Of a stretch of DNA of 64,000 nt, positions 32,761-41,835 are shown one piece after another. The stretch spans positions 558,001 through 622,000 of the forward strand of contig JAMXDE010000018.1 in NCBI GenBank assembly GCA_026770025.1, in the 5' to 3' direction. This DNA is from Craspedostauros australis. Lineage: Eukaryota; Bacillariophyta; Bacillariophyceae; Mastogloiales; Achnanthaceae. Position numbers and translations under genes: made by a program. The notes under the pieces were generated by a model that was not told where the DNA came from, did no database searches, and saw only the letters and a program-made list of their open reading frames with translations. Positions within the stretch are counted from its first letter, which is position 1; every line of letters starts with the position of its first letter.

Positions 32761-33262
32761 GGCGAAACGTGTAATTTTGTCGAAATCTGCCAACAAGCGA
32801 GTTCTTTTTGTGTCGTGGCTGTTCTTCGTCAGCGACGCGTTCTCGTTTTCGCCACGACCAAACCGAATTCGATTCGGCGAGGAATTTTCCACTCATGTCT
32901 CGACCGTTCTCTTTCGTGTCACACTCAATAACGTCACGGGGGTTAAATTGTGTATTTCAGCGAGTGTGAATGTATAATTATATCACGTCATGAATATTAT
33001 AATCGAAGTCGTTGACATTCGAGCCTGTCGAGTCGCTCGCTCACAATTAACACCCACAACATCAAGGCAAACCATGATGATGTGGAGGGAGAAGCGAGAA
33101 CGATGCTGAGAAGATCTTCTTCGTCATCGCCATTCCCTCCCACCACCATCAAGAACAATCATTTTCATCGCGGCAGCAACTGCCTTCGACATTCCCACAA
33201 TCAACGTCCAGGCGCCTGCGATTAAGCACACAAGTACCAATCAAGTACTGCGACGTGGGAAG
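32761..33262. other. Spacer after tRNA-Leu
   Basis: About 500 bp. The right part is CA/GA-rich and probably the leader of the coiled-coil gene. Nothing else seen. Confidence 0.5.
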
Positions 33263-35854
33263 ATGAAGACCTCCAACCGGACACTGCCAGCCAGAGGACA
33301 GACCAACAGTGCGAGAGCCAGTTCCCAACACGGCGCCGGTGAAGAATGCTACATGCCAGACGTCATCGTGGAGACAAAGTCGCATCAGAGCAGCATCTTG
33401 CCCAATGCCAGCAGCCTTTCGATGAGCTCCATCACTGCTAACTATCACAAAACTGCCACGCACAGCAACCGTGGCAGCAACAGCAAGAATGCGGTAGGCC
33501 GGACGTCCAGATCCCACCTTGGCAAGTCGAGCGGGAGCAAGAAGACGCCACGCTCGCAACACATCAACACGACAGTGCCATCCATCGGTGATTTCCAGAT
33601 CCTGGTCCAGTCCATGAGCGAACGCCCAGATGAGGTGTACGAAGTGTATGAGCGCATCAAGCAGGAGGAGAGCACAGCCAATCTGTCCTTCGCAGCAGAC
33701 GATGTGACGGAGGTGGTGTGCAACGTGGATCCTAATCGCAAAGTGGTTGTGGCGGCTGGTGCTGCCGTCTCCAGCGGCATGGATCAGCGACAAGACGAGG
33801 AGGAGCGGGTCGGCACCGCAGAGAGAGTGGAGGTCATCGCAAGCACGAGCACAAACACAAGTGCAACGAAAACGAGCCGCAGCGCAAAGACCAACAATCC
33901 CCCAAAGAAGACCAACAGCATGAAGACGAGCGATGATGACTACTTGCACAGCATCATGCGCCGCTTGGACATCACCCCATTCCTTGATCACTTACAGCTC
34001 ATGTCACAGCAGAAGGAATCCAAAGCCAGAAAATCGAAGTCATCAGCTGCACCATACACGCCGGCGCCCACACCGACATTCAACGCCTCGTCCATTTCAG
34101 CATTAGGATCGTCAGCTTTCTCATTCGCATCGACGCCAATACCATCTCCATCAACAGACCCGAGGGCCGTGATCAGAACGCCTGTAAAAGCAAATGCAAA
34201 GACGACTGGGCCAACAAAGCCTGCGACGAATACGAATGCAAAGGCACCTCCAGCTCAAACGACGACCGCTGTCAAAACTGCAGCCGCACCAGCATCTATG
34301 GCAGTGCCGCCGCCTCCGCCACCGCGGCCCCCGCGATCGTCGGAACGAACCCAACCACCACCATCCCTCGGAAACTTCCCACCCATGATTCAGGAGGTTC
34401 CTGTCCCAGATCCCAAGTTGCTCGCCAGATTGAAGGAACTGGAAAAGAAGCTGGAGAAGGACGCTTCTCGCGTCGAGGCCCTGGAGGAGCACAACCACGA
34501 CCTCTTCAAAGATCTGGTGGAAGAGCGTCGCGCAGCAAGCACAATGAAGCTCACCAACGAAACTCGAATCGCCAAATCCATCGAAGAGACCAAACAGCAC
34601 AAGCAATCCATCCACAAGCTGCAGGAAGAAATCGCTGCCATGAGGCTGGTGCAAGACAAGGTCGAAGCAGAACTCGAAGCCCAGATCGGAAAGACCCAGA
34701 TGCTCGCGAACTTGTTGCGCGATCAAGAAGAGCAGCACGAGCAGGACATGGCGACCCTCAAGGATAGCCATGCGTGGGATTTGATGAGGTTGGATGCCAA
34801 GCAGGTGTTCAAGGATGCGGCGCGCGCTGGCAAGTCGCGATACATCAAGAAGGATATCGACGCGTTGGCGGATGAGATCAAGTTCCGCATCGTCCTCAAC
34901 GAGAAGAACCAAGCCGAGATCAAGTCATTGAAGCAGGACGTCGTCGAGTTCAAGCAGGAGCTGAAAGACGAGAAGCAACGCAACAGTCAAGCAGAGAAGA
35001 TGAATGCATCGCTGAAGGAGACACTGCGCAGCGAACGCCACACCATCAAGCTCCTGTTCGATGCCAACGCCCATCTGCAATCCATCGCCGACGACTACTC
35101 CATCAAGAGCTGCCAGCTGGAAGAAGCAACGAAGGAACTCAAGACATTGAAGGCCAGCAACAAGGAACAGGACAAGCTGTTGCAATTCGTCACTGATGTT
35201 CTGAACAAGCGCAAAGTCCCCGCCCCATGCGTGAGCGAGGCGGGATCTTACGACGACATCAGCGAGAGAGATGCGTTCAGCAGCCGCAGCATCAGAACCA
35301 GCAACAGCGGCACTCTCTCCGTCCAAACAAGCAACTGTGAAGACAAGAGCCGCAATGGCAACAACGCTATCAAGCGTGCTACCAGCAGTCACTCACAACC
35401 ATCCCCCGCTGTAGTCGCGGAGGAAACTGTTGACGTTGACGTTGTCATTGCCGAGACACAGTCTGTTGCCGCCAGCCCTGAACAAGAAGAAGAAGCCACT
35501 GTTGCTGCTCTGCATGAGAATGAAGATGGTGGTGACAACACAGACAATGTCGCGATGATCGTGGATGTTGTCGATATCGATGTCAACGAGGAAGATGAAG
35601 AAGACGATGACAATGGTGACGGTAATAATTGCAAGGACAACACCAATGCTGATGTTGGTGCCACGGCTGATGTCGACGTCGACGTCTCACCCGAAGTCGA
35701 CAATGGTGCTGACACAGGCACAACCACGAACGCAGCCGCGCATTCGGATGCCACTGCCGACGACGACAATGTTGTTGTTGCAGTCGACACTGTCGGTGGA
35801 GACCATCCGTCTGTTCCCATGGACCCACCAGCCACGGATGCAAGCTCAGAATAG
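33263..35854 (+). CDS. Large coiled-coil protein with Pro-rich linker and acidic tail, function unknown
   Basis: An 863-residue intronless frame. The first 250 residues are Ser/Thr/Asn-rich with two short ordered-looking stretches (SIGDFQILVQSMSERPDEVY near 110 and DDDYLHSIMRRLDITPFLDH near 227). A poly-Pro linker (PPPPPPRPP, about 350-357) follows. Residues about 382-650 are a long charged coiled coil (LLARLKELEKKLEKDASRVE through QFVTDVLNKRK). The last 150 residues are an Asp/Val/Asn-rich acidic tail with DVDVDV repeats. No catalytic motif is visible. The composition suggests a structural or cytoskeleton-linked protein, but I cannot name a family. The start is the first Met in the open frame, in an A-rich context (GGGAAG before ATG). 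Confidence 0.8.
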   Translation: MKTSNRTLPARGQTNSARASSQHGAGEECYMPDVIVETKSHQSSILPNASSLSMSSITANYHKTATHSNRGSNSKNAVGRTSRSHLGKSSGSKKTPRSQHINTTVPSIGDFQILVQSMSERPDEVYEVYERIKQEESTANLSFAADDVTEVVCNVDPNRKVVVAAGAAVSSGMDQRQDEEERVGTAERVEVIASTSTNTSATKTSRSAKTNNPPKKTNSMKTSDDDYLHSIMRRLDITPFLDHLQLMSQQKESKARKSKSSAAPYTPAPTPTFNASSISALGSSAFSFASTPIPSPSTDPRAVIRTPVKANAKTTGPTKPATNTNAKAPPAQTTTAVKTAAAPASMAVPPPPPPRPPRSSERTQPPPSLGNFPPMIQEVPVPDPKLLARLKELEKKLEKDASRVEALEEHNHDLFKDLVEERRAASTMKLTNETRIAKSIEETKQHKQSIHKLQEEIAAMRLVQDKVEAELEAQIGKTQMLANLLRDQEEQHEQDMATLKDSHAWDLMRLDAKQVFKDAARAGKSRYIKKDIDALADEIKFRIVLNEKNQAEIKSLKQDVVEFKQELKDEKQRNSQAEKMNASLKETLRSERHTIKLLFDANAHLQSIADDYSIKSCQLEEATKELKTLKASNKEQDKLLQFVTDVLNKRKVPAPCVSEAGSYDDISERDAFSSRSIRTSNSGTLSVQTSNCEDKSRNGNNAIKRATSSHSQPSPAVVAEETVDVDVVIAETQSVAASPEQEEEATVAALHENEDGGDNTDNVAMIVDVVDIDVNEEDEEDDDNGDGNNCKDNTNADVGATADVDVDVSPEVDNGADTGTTTNAAAHSDATADDDNVVVAVDTVGGDHPSVPMDPPATDASSE

Positions 35855-36140
35855 AGTGAGCACCAAACACGATGTATCCAAACAGTTTGCATGCAAGTGA
35901 CACCTCAATCGATTCGTCATCAGTTGAAGTAAATCAATGCATCGCAAACAAACTACCTTCCTCTTATCGTGCAGAGTACGAGTGAACAGCAAGTGCACAT
36001 GCCATACATATAGTGGATAAGCTCAAACTATTAGTAAGTGTCAATGAAGTGAAGCAGTAACGTATCAGCTCCACTAACAACTCTATTATATTCAATTAAG
36101 TTGGACAGCAACTTCACTCAAACTCCAAACATATTCTGCT

Positions 36141-37766
36141 CTATTCCATTTTGATGACCGAGCTCAACTTGTCCAAGACTTCAGCGACAGTGAGATCGAT
36201 GGAATCAGTAGCAGCAGCATTGTTGTCGCTGTCGGTATCCTGACCCGCAATCATCTTGAGCAGGAACTGCAAACCCTTGACTGTCTTTTCTGCAAAGATC
36301 TTGTTCACGCCAAGGTAGTTGAATGTCAGATGCAGCCGGCCGCCAAAGGTCTGGACGTGCACCATGGTTGCTTGGGCGCCCGATGGAGCCGGTGGTCTCT
36401 TGGCACCGCCGAAGAAGATGAGATCCTTGACCGAAAGGCCGTTGTCGTATTCGCCCTTGACTGGCGCAACGCCGATGGACGACATCATCAATGCGTATGG
36501 TGGCATGGCGGCAGGATTGTTCATGAGACGGCGCAGCCATTCCTTGGGCTGTCCGTCATCCGCCGCCTTGCGCATCATACCGGAGGACTTGTTGGCCAAA
36601 TCGGAGAGGATCTTGTCCGTGCTGCCGACGTCAAGCAGCTGCCACAATCCAGCCGAGCCGCACAGGCACGTATCGTCGAGGTGGTGGCTCTTCGCTTCCT
36701 TCTTGTCGCTGTTGGAGTCAGCAGGTGGTGGTGCTGCTGCTACCGTGGTCAACTTGCGACAATTCATGGGGATTTGGAATGGGATCTTGCATGGCACAGC
36801 ATGATCCAACAATGCCAGTCGCACCAGTCCGAAGGCGACGTTCAGCGCACCTTGGACGGTGGCTCCCTTGGCCTTGCAGTTTTCGCGCAGCTTCGCCGTC
36901 TCGGCCTCTGACAATTCAATGCTCAACGCCTCGATGGCACCAGAGTTGCTGCCTTCGTCAGGCTTGGGAAGCCCCTGCCGAGGCTCCTGTCGCAAGATCT
37001 TCGTTCCATCCTCGAACGTCAAATCGGACTTGCCAAGTGCTGCCTTTGTGATTTCCAAGTATGGGAAGTAACCGTCCTTTGGCGCGGCATCATCCTTCCC
37101 AACACTGGATCCATAGTCAGCGCCAAGGATGTGCGCTTGCAAGTCGATGCATCGCAGACAGGCGTCGGAAGATGACGCGCCCGACCCTCCTTCGACCTTG
37201 ATGCAGGAGCTTAGCTGACTCAAGAAGTATCTGACGACGGACAGGGTGCCTGGTCCATCGCTGACGGAATGGCACAGACATAGAATCATTCGATACGCAA
37301 CCACTCCTGGGGATGTGACCGTTGCCTTGTCGTCGTCCTTGTCGACGTTGCATTGGTAGAACTCCAAATTGTAGGACGACTTGGTCCATTCGACCTTCGT
37401 GGTGCCGTGCAACTGCAAGTGTTGCAGAAGCGAGATGGCGGCATCCCCGCTCGTGCTCCCGCTCTTTGCCTCGACGGGGACCTTCTCATGAAAGGCAATC
37501 TCGATGGCATCCTCAACCGAGGATGACTTCTCGATCGTGAAGCGCTGACCAAGGACACCTTGGCTGGCATCATCGTCACGAGCCTTGAGGCGCACTTGGA
37601 GGCACTCGTAGCGTGCCACGGTGTACTTCCAGGCCTGAGTGATGGCTGCCTTGCCAGCATCACCCGCAGCGTCGGGCATGGAGAAGGACACACCGGCATT
37701 GCACGTCATCGGGGCGAGTATGCACTCGTAGTCGTTGAGGTTTCGGATGGTCGTGAAGTCTGTCAT
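36141..37766 (-). CDS. CAT-superfamily acyltransferase (HxxxDG, condensation/acetyltransferase-like)
   Basis: A 541-residue soluble protein. HSVSDG (His166, Asp170, Gly171) in the setting LCLCHSVSDGPGTLSVVRYF is the active-site motif of the chloramphenicol acetyltransferase superfamily (alcohol acetyltransferases, BAHD enzymes, PapA-type acyltransferases, peptide-synthetase condensation domains). The N-terminal RNLNDYECILAPM also fits alcohol-acetyltransferase-like members. The BAHD DFGWG motif is not seen, so BAHD is unlikely. The C-terminal half (FGGRLHLTFNYLGVNKIFAE) fits the second half of the fold. Reaction: transfer of an acyl group, probably from acyl-CoA, to an alcohol or amine, with the acceptor unknown. 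No signal peptide or membrane segment is seen. It converges on the coiled-coil gene, with 286 bp between stops. Confidence 0.78.
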   Translation of the reverse strand: MTDFTTIRNLNDYECILAPMTCNAGVSFSMPDAAGDAGKAAITQAWKYTVARYECLQVRLKARDDDASQGVLGQRFTIEKSSSVEDAIEIAFHEKVPVEAKSGSTSGDAAISLLQHLQLHGTTKVEWTKSSYNLEFYQCNVDKDDDKATVTSPGVVAYRMILCLCHSVSDGPGTLSVVRYFLSQLSSCIKVEGGSGASSSDACLRCIDLQAHILGADYGSSVGKDDAAPKDGYFPYLEITKAALGKSDLTFEDGTKILRQEPRQGLPKPDEGSNSGAIEALSIELSEAETAKLRENCKAKGATVQGALNVAFGLVRLALLDHAVPCKIPFQIPMNCRKLTTVAAAPPPADSNSDKKEAKSHHLDDTCLCGSAGLWQLLDVGSTDKILSDLANKSSGMMRKAADDGQPKEWLRRLMNNPAAMPPYALMMSSIGVAPVKGEYDNGLSVKDLIFFGGAKRPPAPSGAQATMVHVQTFGGRLHLTFNYLGVNKIFAEKTVKGLQFLLKMIAGQDTDSDNNAAATDSIDLTVAEVLDKLSSVIKME

Positions 37767-38922
37767 GATTGATTTGGATTGAGTTGAATCGCTGAATCGA
37801 ATTGAGTTGAGTTGAGTTAATTTGAGATGAGATGAGCTTGGCGTTGTCGCTGCTTTATGACATGATCAACATCACTGCCTCTCTGGGTCGTACTCGTATG
37901 GTATGTACTACCTGCGCCAAATGTAAAGTGGGTCACCCAGCAACGTCGATGTACTATGTAAGATACGATGTCCTTCTCCCTCCCCTTATTGCTTTTTCTG
38001 TTTGAAGGTGTTGTGTCTGTCACGTTTGTTCGCTTCCGCCTTTACGTTCTTTTTCGTGATGTGTCTGTGCCAGTTCGAGCAACACGACTGGGATCTTCAA
38101 CGATTCCACGTTTGGCTTCAACATCGACAAGTGCACGACTGGATCCTGATATACATCCACGTTTGAGTTCCACCCAACGAGTTGCAGTCCACTGAGTCAA
38201 AAGACACATTTTTTCGTCATGTGATTGGATGTCGTGTACGTGTCGTATTCATCGCTTGCGACATCGCCACCTCGTGATATATACGACTGGTTACTTAACG
38301 ACTTAGATGGATTTGGAGATGCGTATCGGTCCGTTGAAGCCGACTATCATGCAGATACACATGGTGAGACAAACCTATCCGATGCGAGATGGCAGTGCAC
38401 TCAACGACCCCACAAGATCGGTTGGCCATCACATCATGCGGACAACAACTTTCGCGAGGAAACGGCACGTCCAGCCGGCTCCGACACCAACACCAACAAC
38501 AGCACCAACACCAACGCATGTCCATCGAACGAGTACCCGTAGCCACCTGACGCGAGGAGGTACAGATACGCTACGACGCGATAAGTGTTGGAACAACAGG
38601 GCGTCGACCCAATCTGCTCCAAGAACCGTAGCACTGCTCTATTCCAAGGGAACAGCAACTTGATCCTACCACCCACCCATACTCTACTGCCGTCCTTCCT
38701 CACGTCAAACCTGTCAACGGACGCTCCGCAACAAACACTCACGCGCACGCTCATACTCATACTCACATCACAGCCCACTCCCACACCAACTCCAACCTCG
38801 AATCGATCTATTTCAAACCGTCCAACACTTTCGCACCTATCTCCACCCAAATAGCAACACACACTGAACTCACAACTCACAAAATACCAGCACTTTGGAA
38901 GCGAACTCACTCAACATCGACA
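37767..38922. other. Divergent spacer between acyltransferase and 457-aa coiled-coil gene
   Basis: 1.16 kb with no supported gene. Right before the acyltransferase start lies a run of TTGAGTTGAGTT-type units (37775-37830), which also occur upstream of the third chitin synthase (20140-20180). The right half is CA-rich and likely the leader of the plus-strand gene. Confidence 0.55.
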
Positions 38923-40296
38923 ATGAGCTGCTCAACATTCTTCTGCATGGGCTCCGCCCCAACCGCCTCCTCGGCAGCACGCGAGGAACTCGACTCCGCC
39001 ACCGTCACGAGCGCCGACTTGCAGGCGGATGGTATCAGCAGAACCCGATCTATTGATCCAGACGGTGCCAAGGGTGAAACACCGCGCAAGACGGACTCAC
39101 CCAAGGGCGTCGCATCCCTGTTCGATGCGGACGAGAAGCCAGTCCAGACCGAAGGGGAGACTGAGGAAGCCCCTGCCACGCCGGAACCAGAACAGAAGGA
39201 CACCGCCAAGGCTCCAAAGAAGAAGGAGGATCCCACCGACGACGCCGACATCCAAACACCACCGTCCGTCATCAGCAAGGCATCCGGCGCTCGCACGCTC
39301 TTCGCCGGCGACGTCGTGAAGGAGGACTACGGCAAGCTGCGCCAAACCACCAGCGACAACCGTCACATCGCACGCCTCATGGAGGAGAACATCCGCAAGG
39401 AGTTCCAAATCTCCGCCCTCGAGGCATCGCTGGAGGCGCACAACCGCAACCCCAAGATGTGGGACCAGATGATGGAGGAGGAGATCGCCCAGCTCAAGGC
39501 CAACCAGGTGCAGCGCGAATCCGATCTGCTGCAGAAGATCACGGCCTTCGAGAATCGCGTCGCATATCTCGAGGCCCACATCGAGAAGAAGGACCTGATG
39601 AGCGAGAAGCTGCAGAGGGAGCACGATCAGGAGATCATGGCCTTCAACCTGATCAGCGAACGACAGAACGAAGATTTCCAGGACCGTCTGGGACAGGTGG
39701 AAGCCGCGAAGGCCTCGGTCATGGAGACCTTGAACACGCGCATGGAAGAGGCCGAGCAACATAAGTCGCAGATCCTCAGCACCATGACGGCCAAGCTCGA
39801 GGAGGCCGAGATGCAACGCGAGGAGATCTCTACCGCCCTGATGGAGCGCGTGGCTCAGCTCAACGCTGCGCAGGCCCGCGTGATGATGTTGGAGAACGAG
39901 ATGCGGTTGCGCGATCTCATGAAGGAGGCCAACCTCAACAAAGCCGACAGCACCGTGGAGGAGGTCACCACCGAAGAGAAGGTGAACGACCAGGAATCCG
40001 CCGCCGCCGTGACCATCAGCACCGCCACGACCGAGCCAGTGCACACCATGATCGATGCCAAGAGCGACATCTCAGCCGCCATGATGAAGGCGTCGCAGAA
40101 GACAGAGGAGGAGGATGACACGCAATCAAGACTGAACGCCGCCTTCGCCCGACTCGCGCAGCAGGCAGCCAAGGTCGGTGTTGACGTTGACGATGTTGCG
40201 GAAACTGATGATGCCGACGGCGCCACCAGCATCCTGGACAACATGATTGATTCGAAACGAGCCGCAGAAGAGCCGTTGTCCATGACATCGGAGTAA
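38923..40296 (+). CDS. Coiled-coil protein, function unknown
   Basis: A 457-residue intronless frame. The N-terminus (1-130) is Ser/Thr/Glu/Lys-rich and disordered, with a possible lipid-modifiable MSCSTFFC start (three Cys within the first ten or so residues, but no Gly2). Residues about 134-340 form a continuous coiled coil (RHIARLMEENIRKEFQISAL through RLRDLMKEANLNK). The tail is acidic with a second short helix (SRLNAAFARLAQQAAKVGVD near 402-420). No enzyme motif is present. Heptad regularity over 200 residues and strong codon bias support a real gene, with the family unknown. Confidence 0.8.
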   Translation: MSCSTFFCMGSAPTASSAAREELDSATVTSADLQADGISRTRSIDPDGAKGETPRKTDSPKGVASLFDADEKPVQTEGETEEAPATPEPEQKDTAKAPKKKEDPTDDADIQTPPSVISKASGARTLFAGDVVKEDYGKLRQTTSDNRHIARLMEENIRKEFQISALEASLEAHNRNPKMWDQMMEEEIAQLKANQVQRESDLLQKITAFENRVAYLEAHIEKKDLMSEKLQREHDQEIMAFNLISERQNEDFQDRLGQVEAAKASVMETLNTRMEEAEQHKSQILSTMTAKLEEAEMQREEISTALMERVAQLNAAQARVMMLENEMRLRDLMKEANLNKADSTVEEVTTEEKVNDQESAAAVTISTATTEPVHTMIDAKSDISAAMMKASQKTEEEDDTQSRLNAAFARLAQQAAKVGVDVDDVAETDDADGATSILDNMIDSKRAAEEPLSMTSE

Positions 40297-41835
40297 GTTT
40301 ATGCTGAATACATGAAGCATATTCGGGTAGTCCATCGAAGGCAGTGATGAATGAAACAGACCAGGTCTTCAGGAAACCGTGTTCTGAAGACTACGACGAT
40401 GACAAGAGTGAGTACAAGAGTGCATGTAGAAAGACAAGGTTTCACGGAGAAGCAAATCAGAGAGAGAGAGAGGAGAGCAGGTGTGTGGTGTGGTGAACAT
40501 CACGTGCCTGTTGTTAAGATGAGGCTGCAACAATGCAATGAACTGTAACTCTATAAAAGAACAACAATGACAACAACACTGAATTGGCTTCGATGAGTTG
40601 CTGATGTCTCGAGATTCCCAACCGTCATTTTTGTTGTGATGGCCCTTTGTGTGTCGGGGGAAAAATTTTGGATTTTCGGCGGAGCGAGGTTCTTTGCCTC
40701 ATCAATTTGTCACTCGTGCAGAGTTGGCACAAGAGCGGATAGTGAAACCAATGATCGGCATGGTGGAGAAAACAGGACGAACGAAAGTGTTTGACTTTTG
40801 GGTCTCGCTTGCACAGCATGTTTGAACATGGATGATGTACTCCATCATCTCGTTGTGTTGTGTTGAAATGGATTCCATTGCATTGGATTGGGGTCACTTT
40901 TTGAAAGTGTGATGGATGTTTCTTGAAACATCCGTACCGTGTGGTGGCGATGTTTTGAATTGGAAAGAGAGTTTACTGTACTGGATTGAGTAACTGGAAG
41001 CAAGTTGTCATGCGAATGTGCAAGTGCCCATGGCCCGAATGCGTTCGCAACATGATGATGAGAAAGTTCCAACACCAATTTCACCGCGGCAATGAGAAAG
41101 TGTGGTGTGGGACTAAATTCACGAATGGATGATGCGACACCGATACACATGCACGCTTGTGCGTTGGAAATCGTTGGCGTGACCGACCCCAATTAGGGTC
41201 AATCGTGTTGAAGAACCGACAAATTATTCCGGTAAGAGAGAGGTGCGCAACTCCAACACAAAAGTGAAGAAGCTGCATCCGCAACCTCGACAAGAATCAG
41301 CGAGAGCAAGAAAAGGAAGAGAGAAGCAAGAAAGCGGAGAACGCCGCAAGCGCACACATACGCGTACTGGTGCGTAGGCAGTGTCACACACCCACACGCA
41401 CACATCCATCCATCCGCCAAGAAGACCAAGAGAGAAACGAAAGGAGAGAGAGAGAGAGAGACCAAGACCAAGACAGAACGACCTCAGACAGACAGCAACA
41501 AGAAGTGAAGAACGAACGCAATTATCACGGAGGCGAGAAGTCAGTCAACCATCCTCAACTTGACAGCCACTTCATAGCTGTGCTCTGCGGCCACATTCTC
41601 GCGCCATTCACACCCGTCCATCTCCATCCACAAGAGGAGCTGGGATGTCCTGTTGAGACATCCGCGTGAGCACATTCGCCAGAACCAGCCTCCACAGAGA
41701 GACAGAGAGAGACGCCATTGTTCTTGCCATACCATACCAATACTCACGGCAACAACAGCAACAGCAGCAACAACGACGACTACGGCTGCATCATCTCCAT
41801 CCGGCAGCCGCTGATCAAGGAGCGCGCGATCCAAG
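40297..41835. other. Spacer before the ankyrin gene
   Basis: 1.54 kb without a supported gene. It contains a GA microsatellite (41444-41461) and a CA/GA-rich stretch that probably forms the 5' leader of the next gene. Confidence 0.55.
41444..41461. repeat. GA microsatellite
   Basis: Nine GA units, about 380 bp before the ankyrin gene start. Confidence 0.9.
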
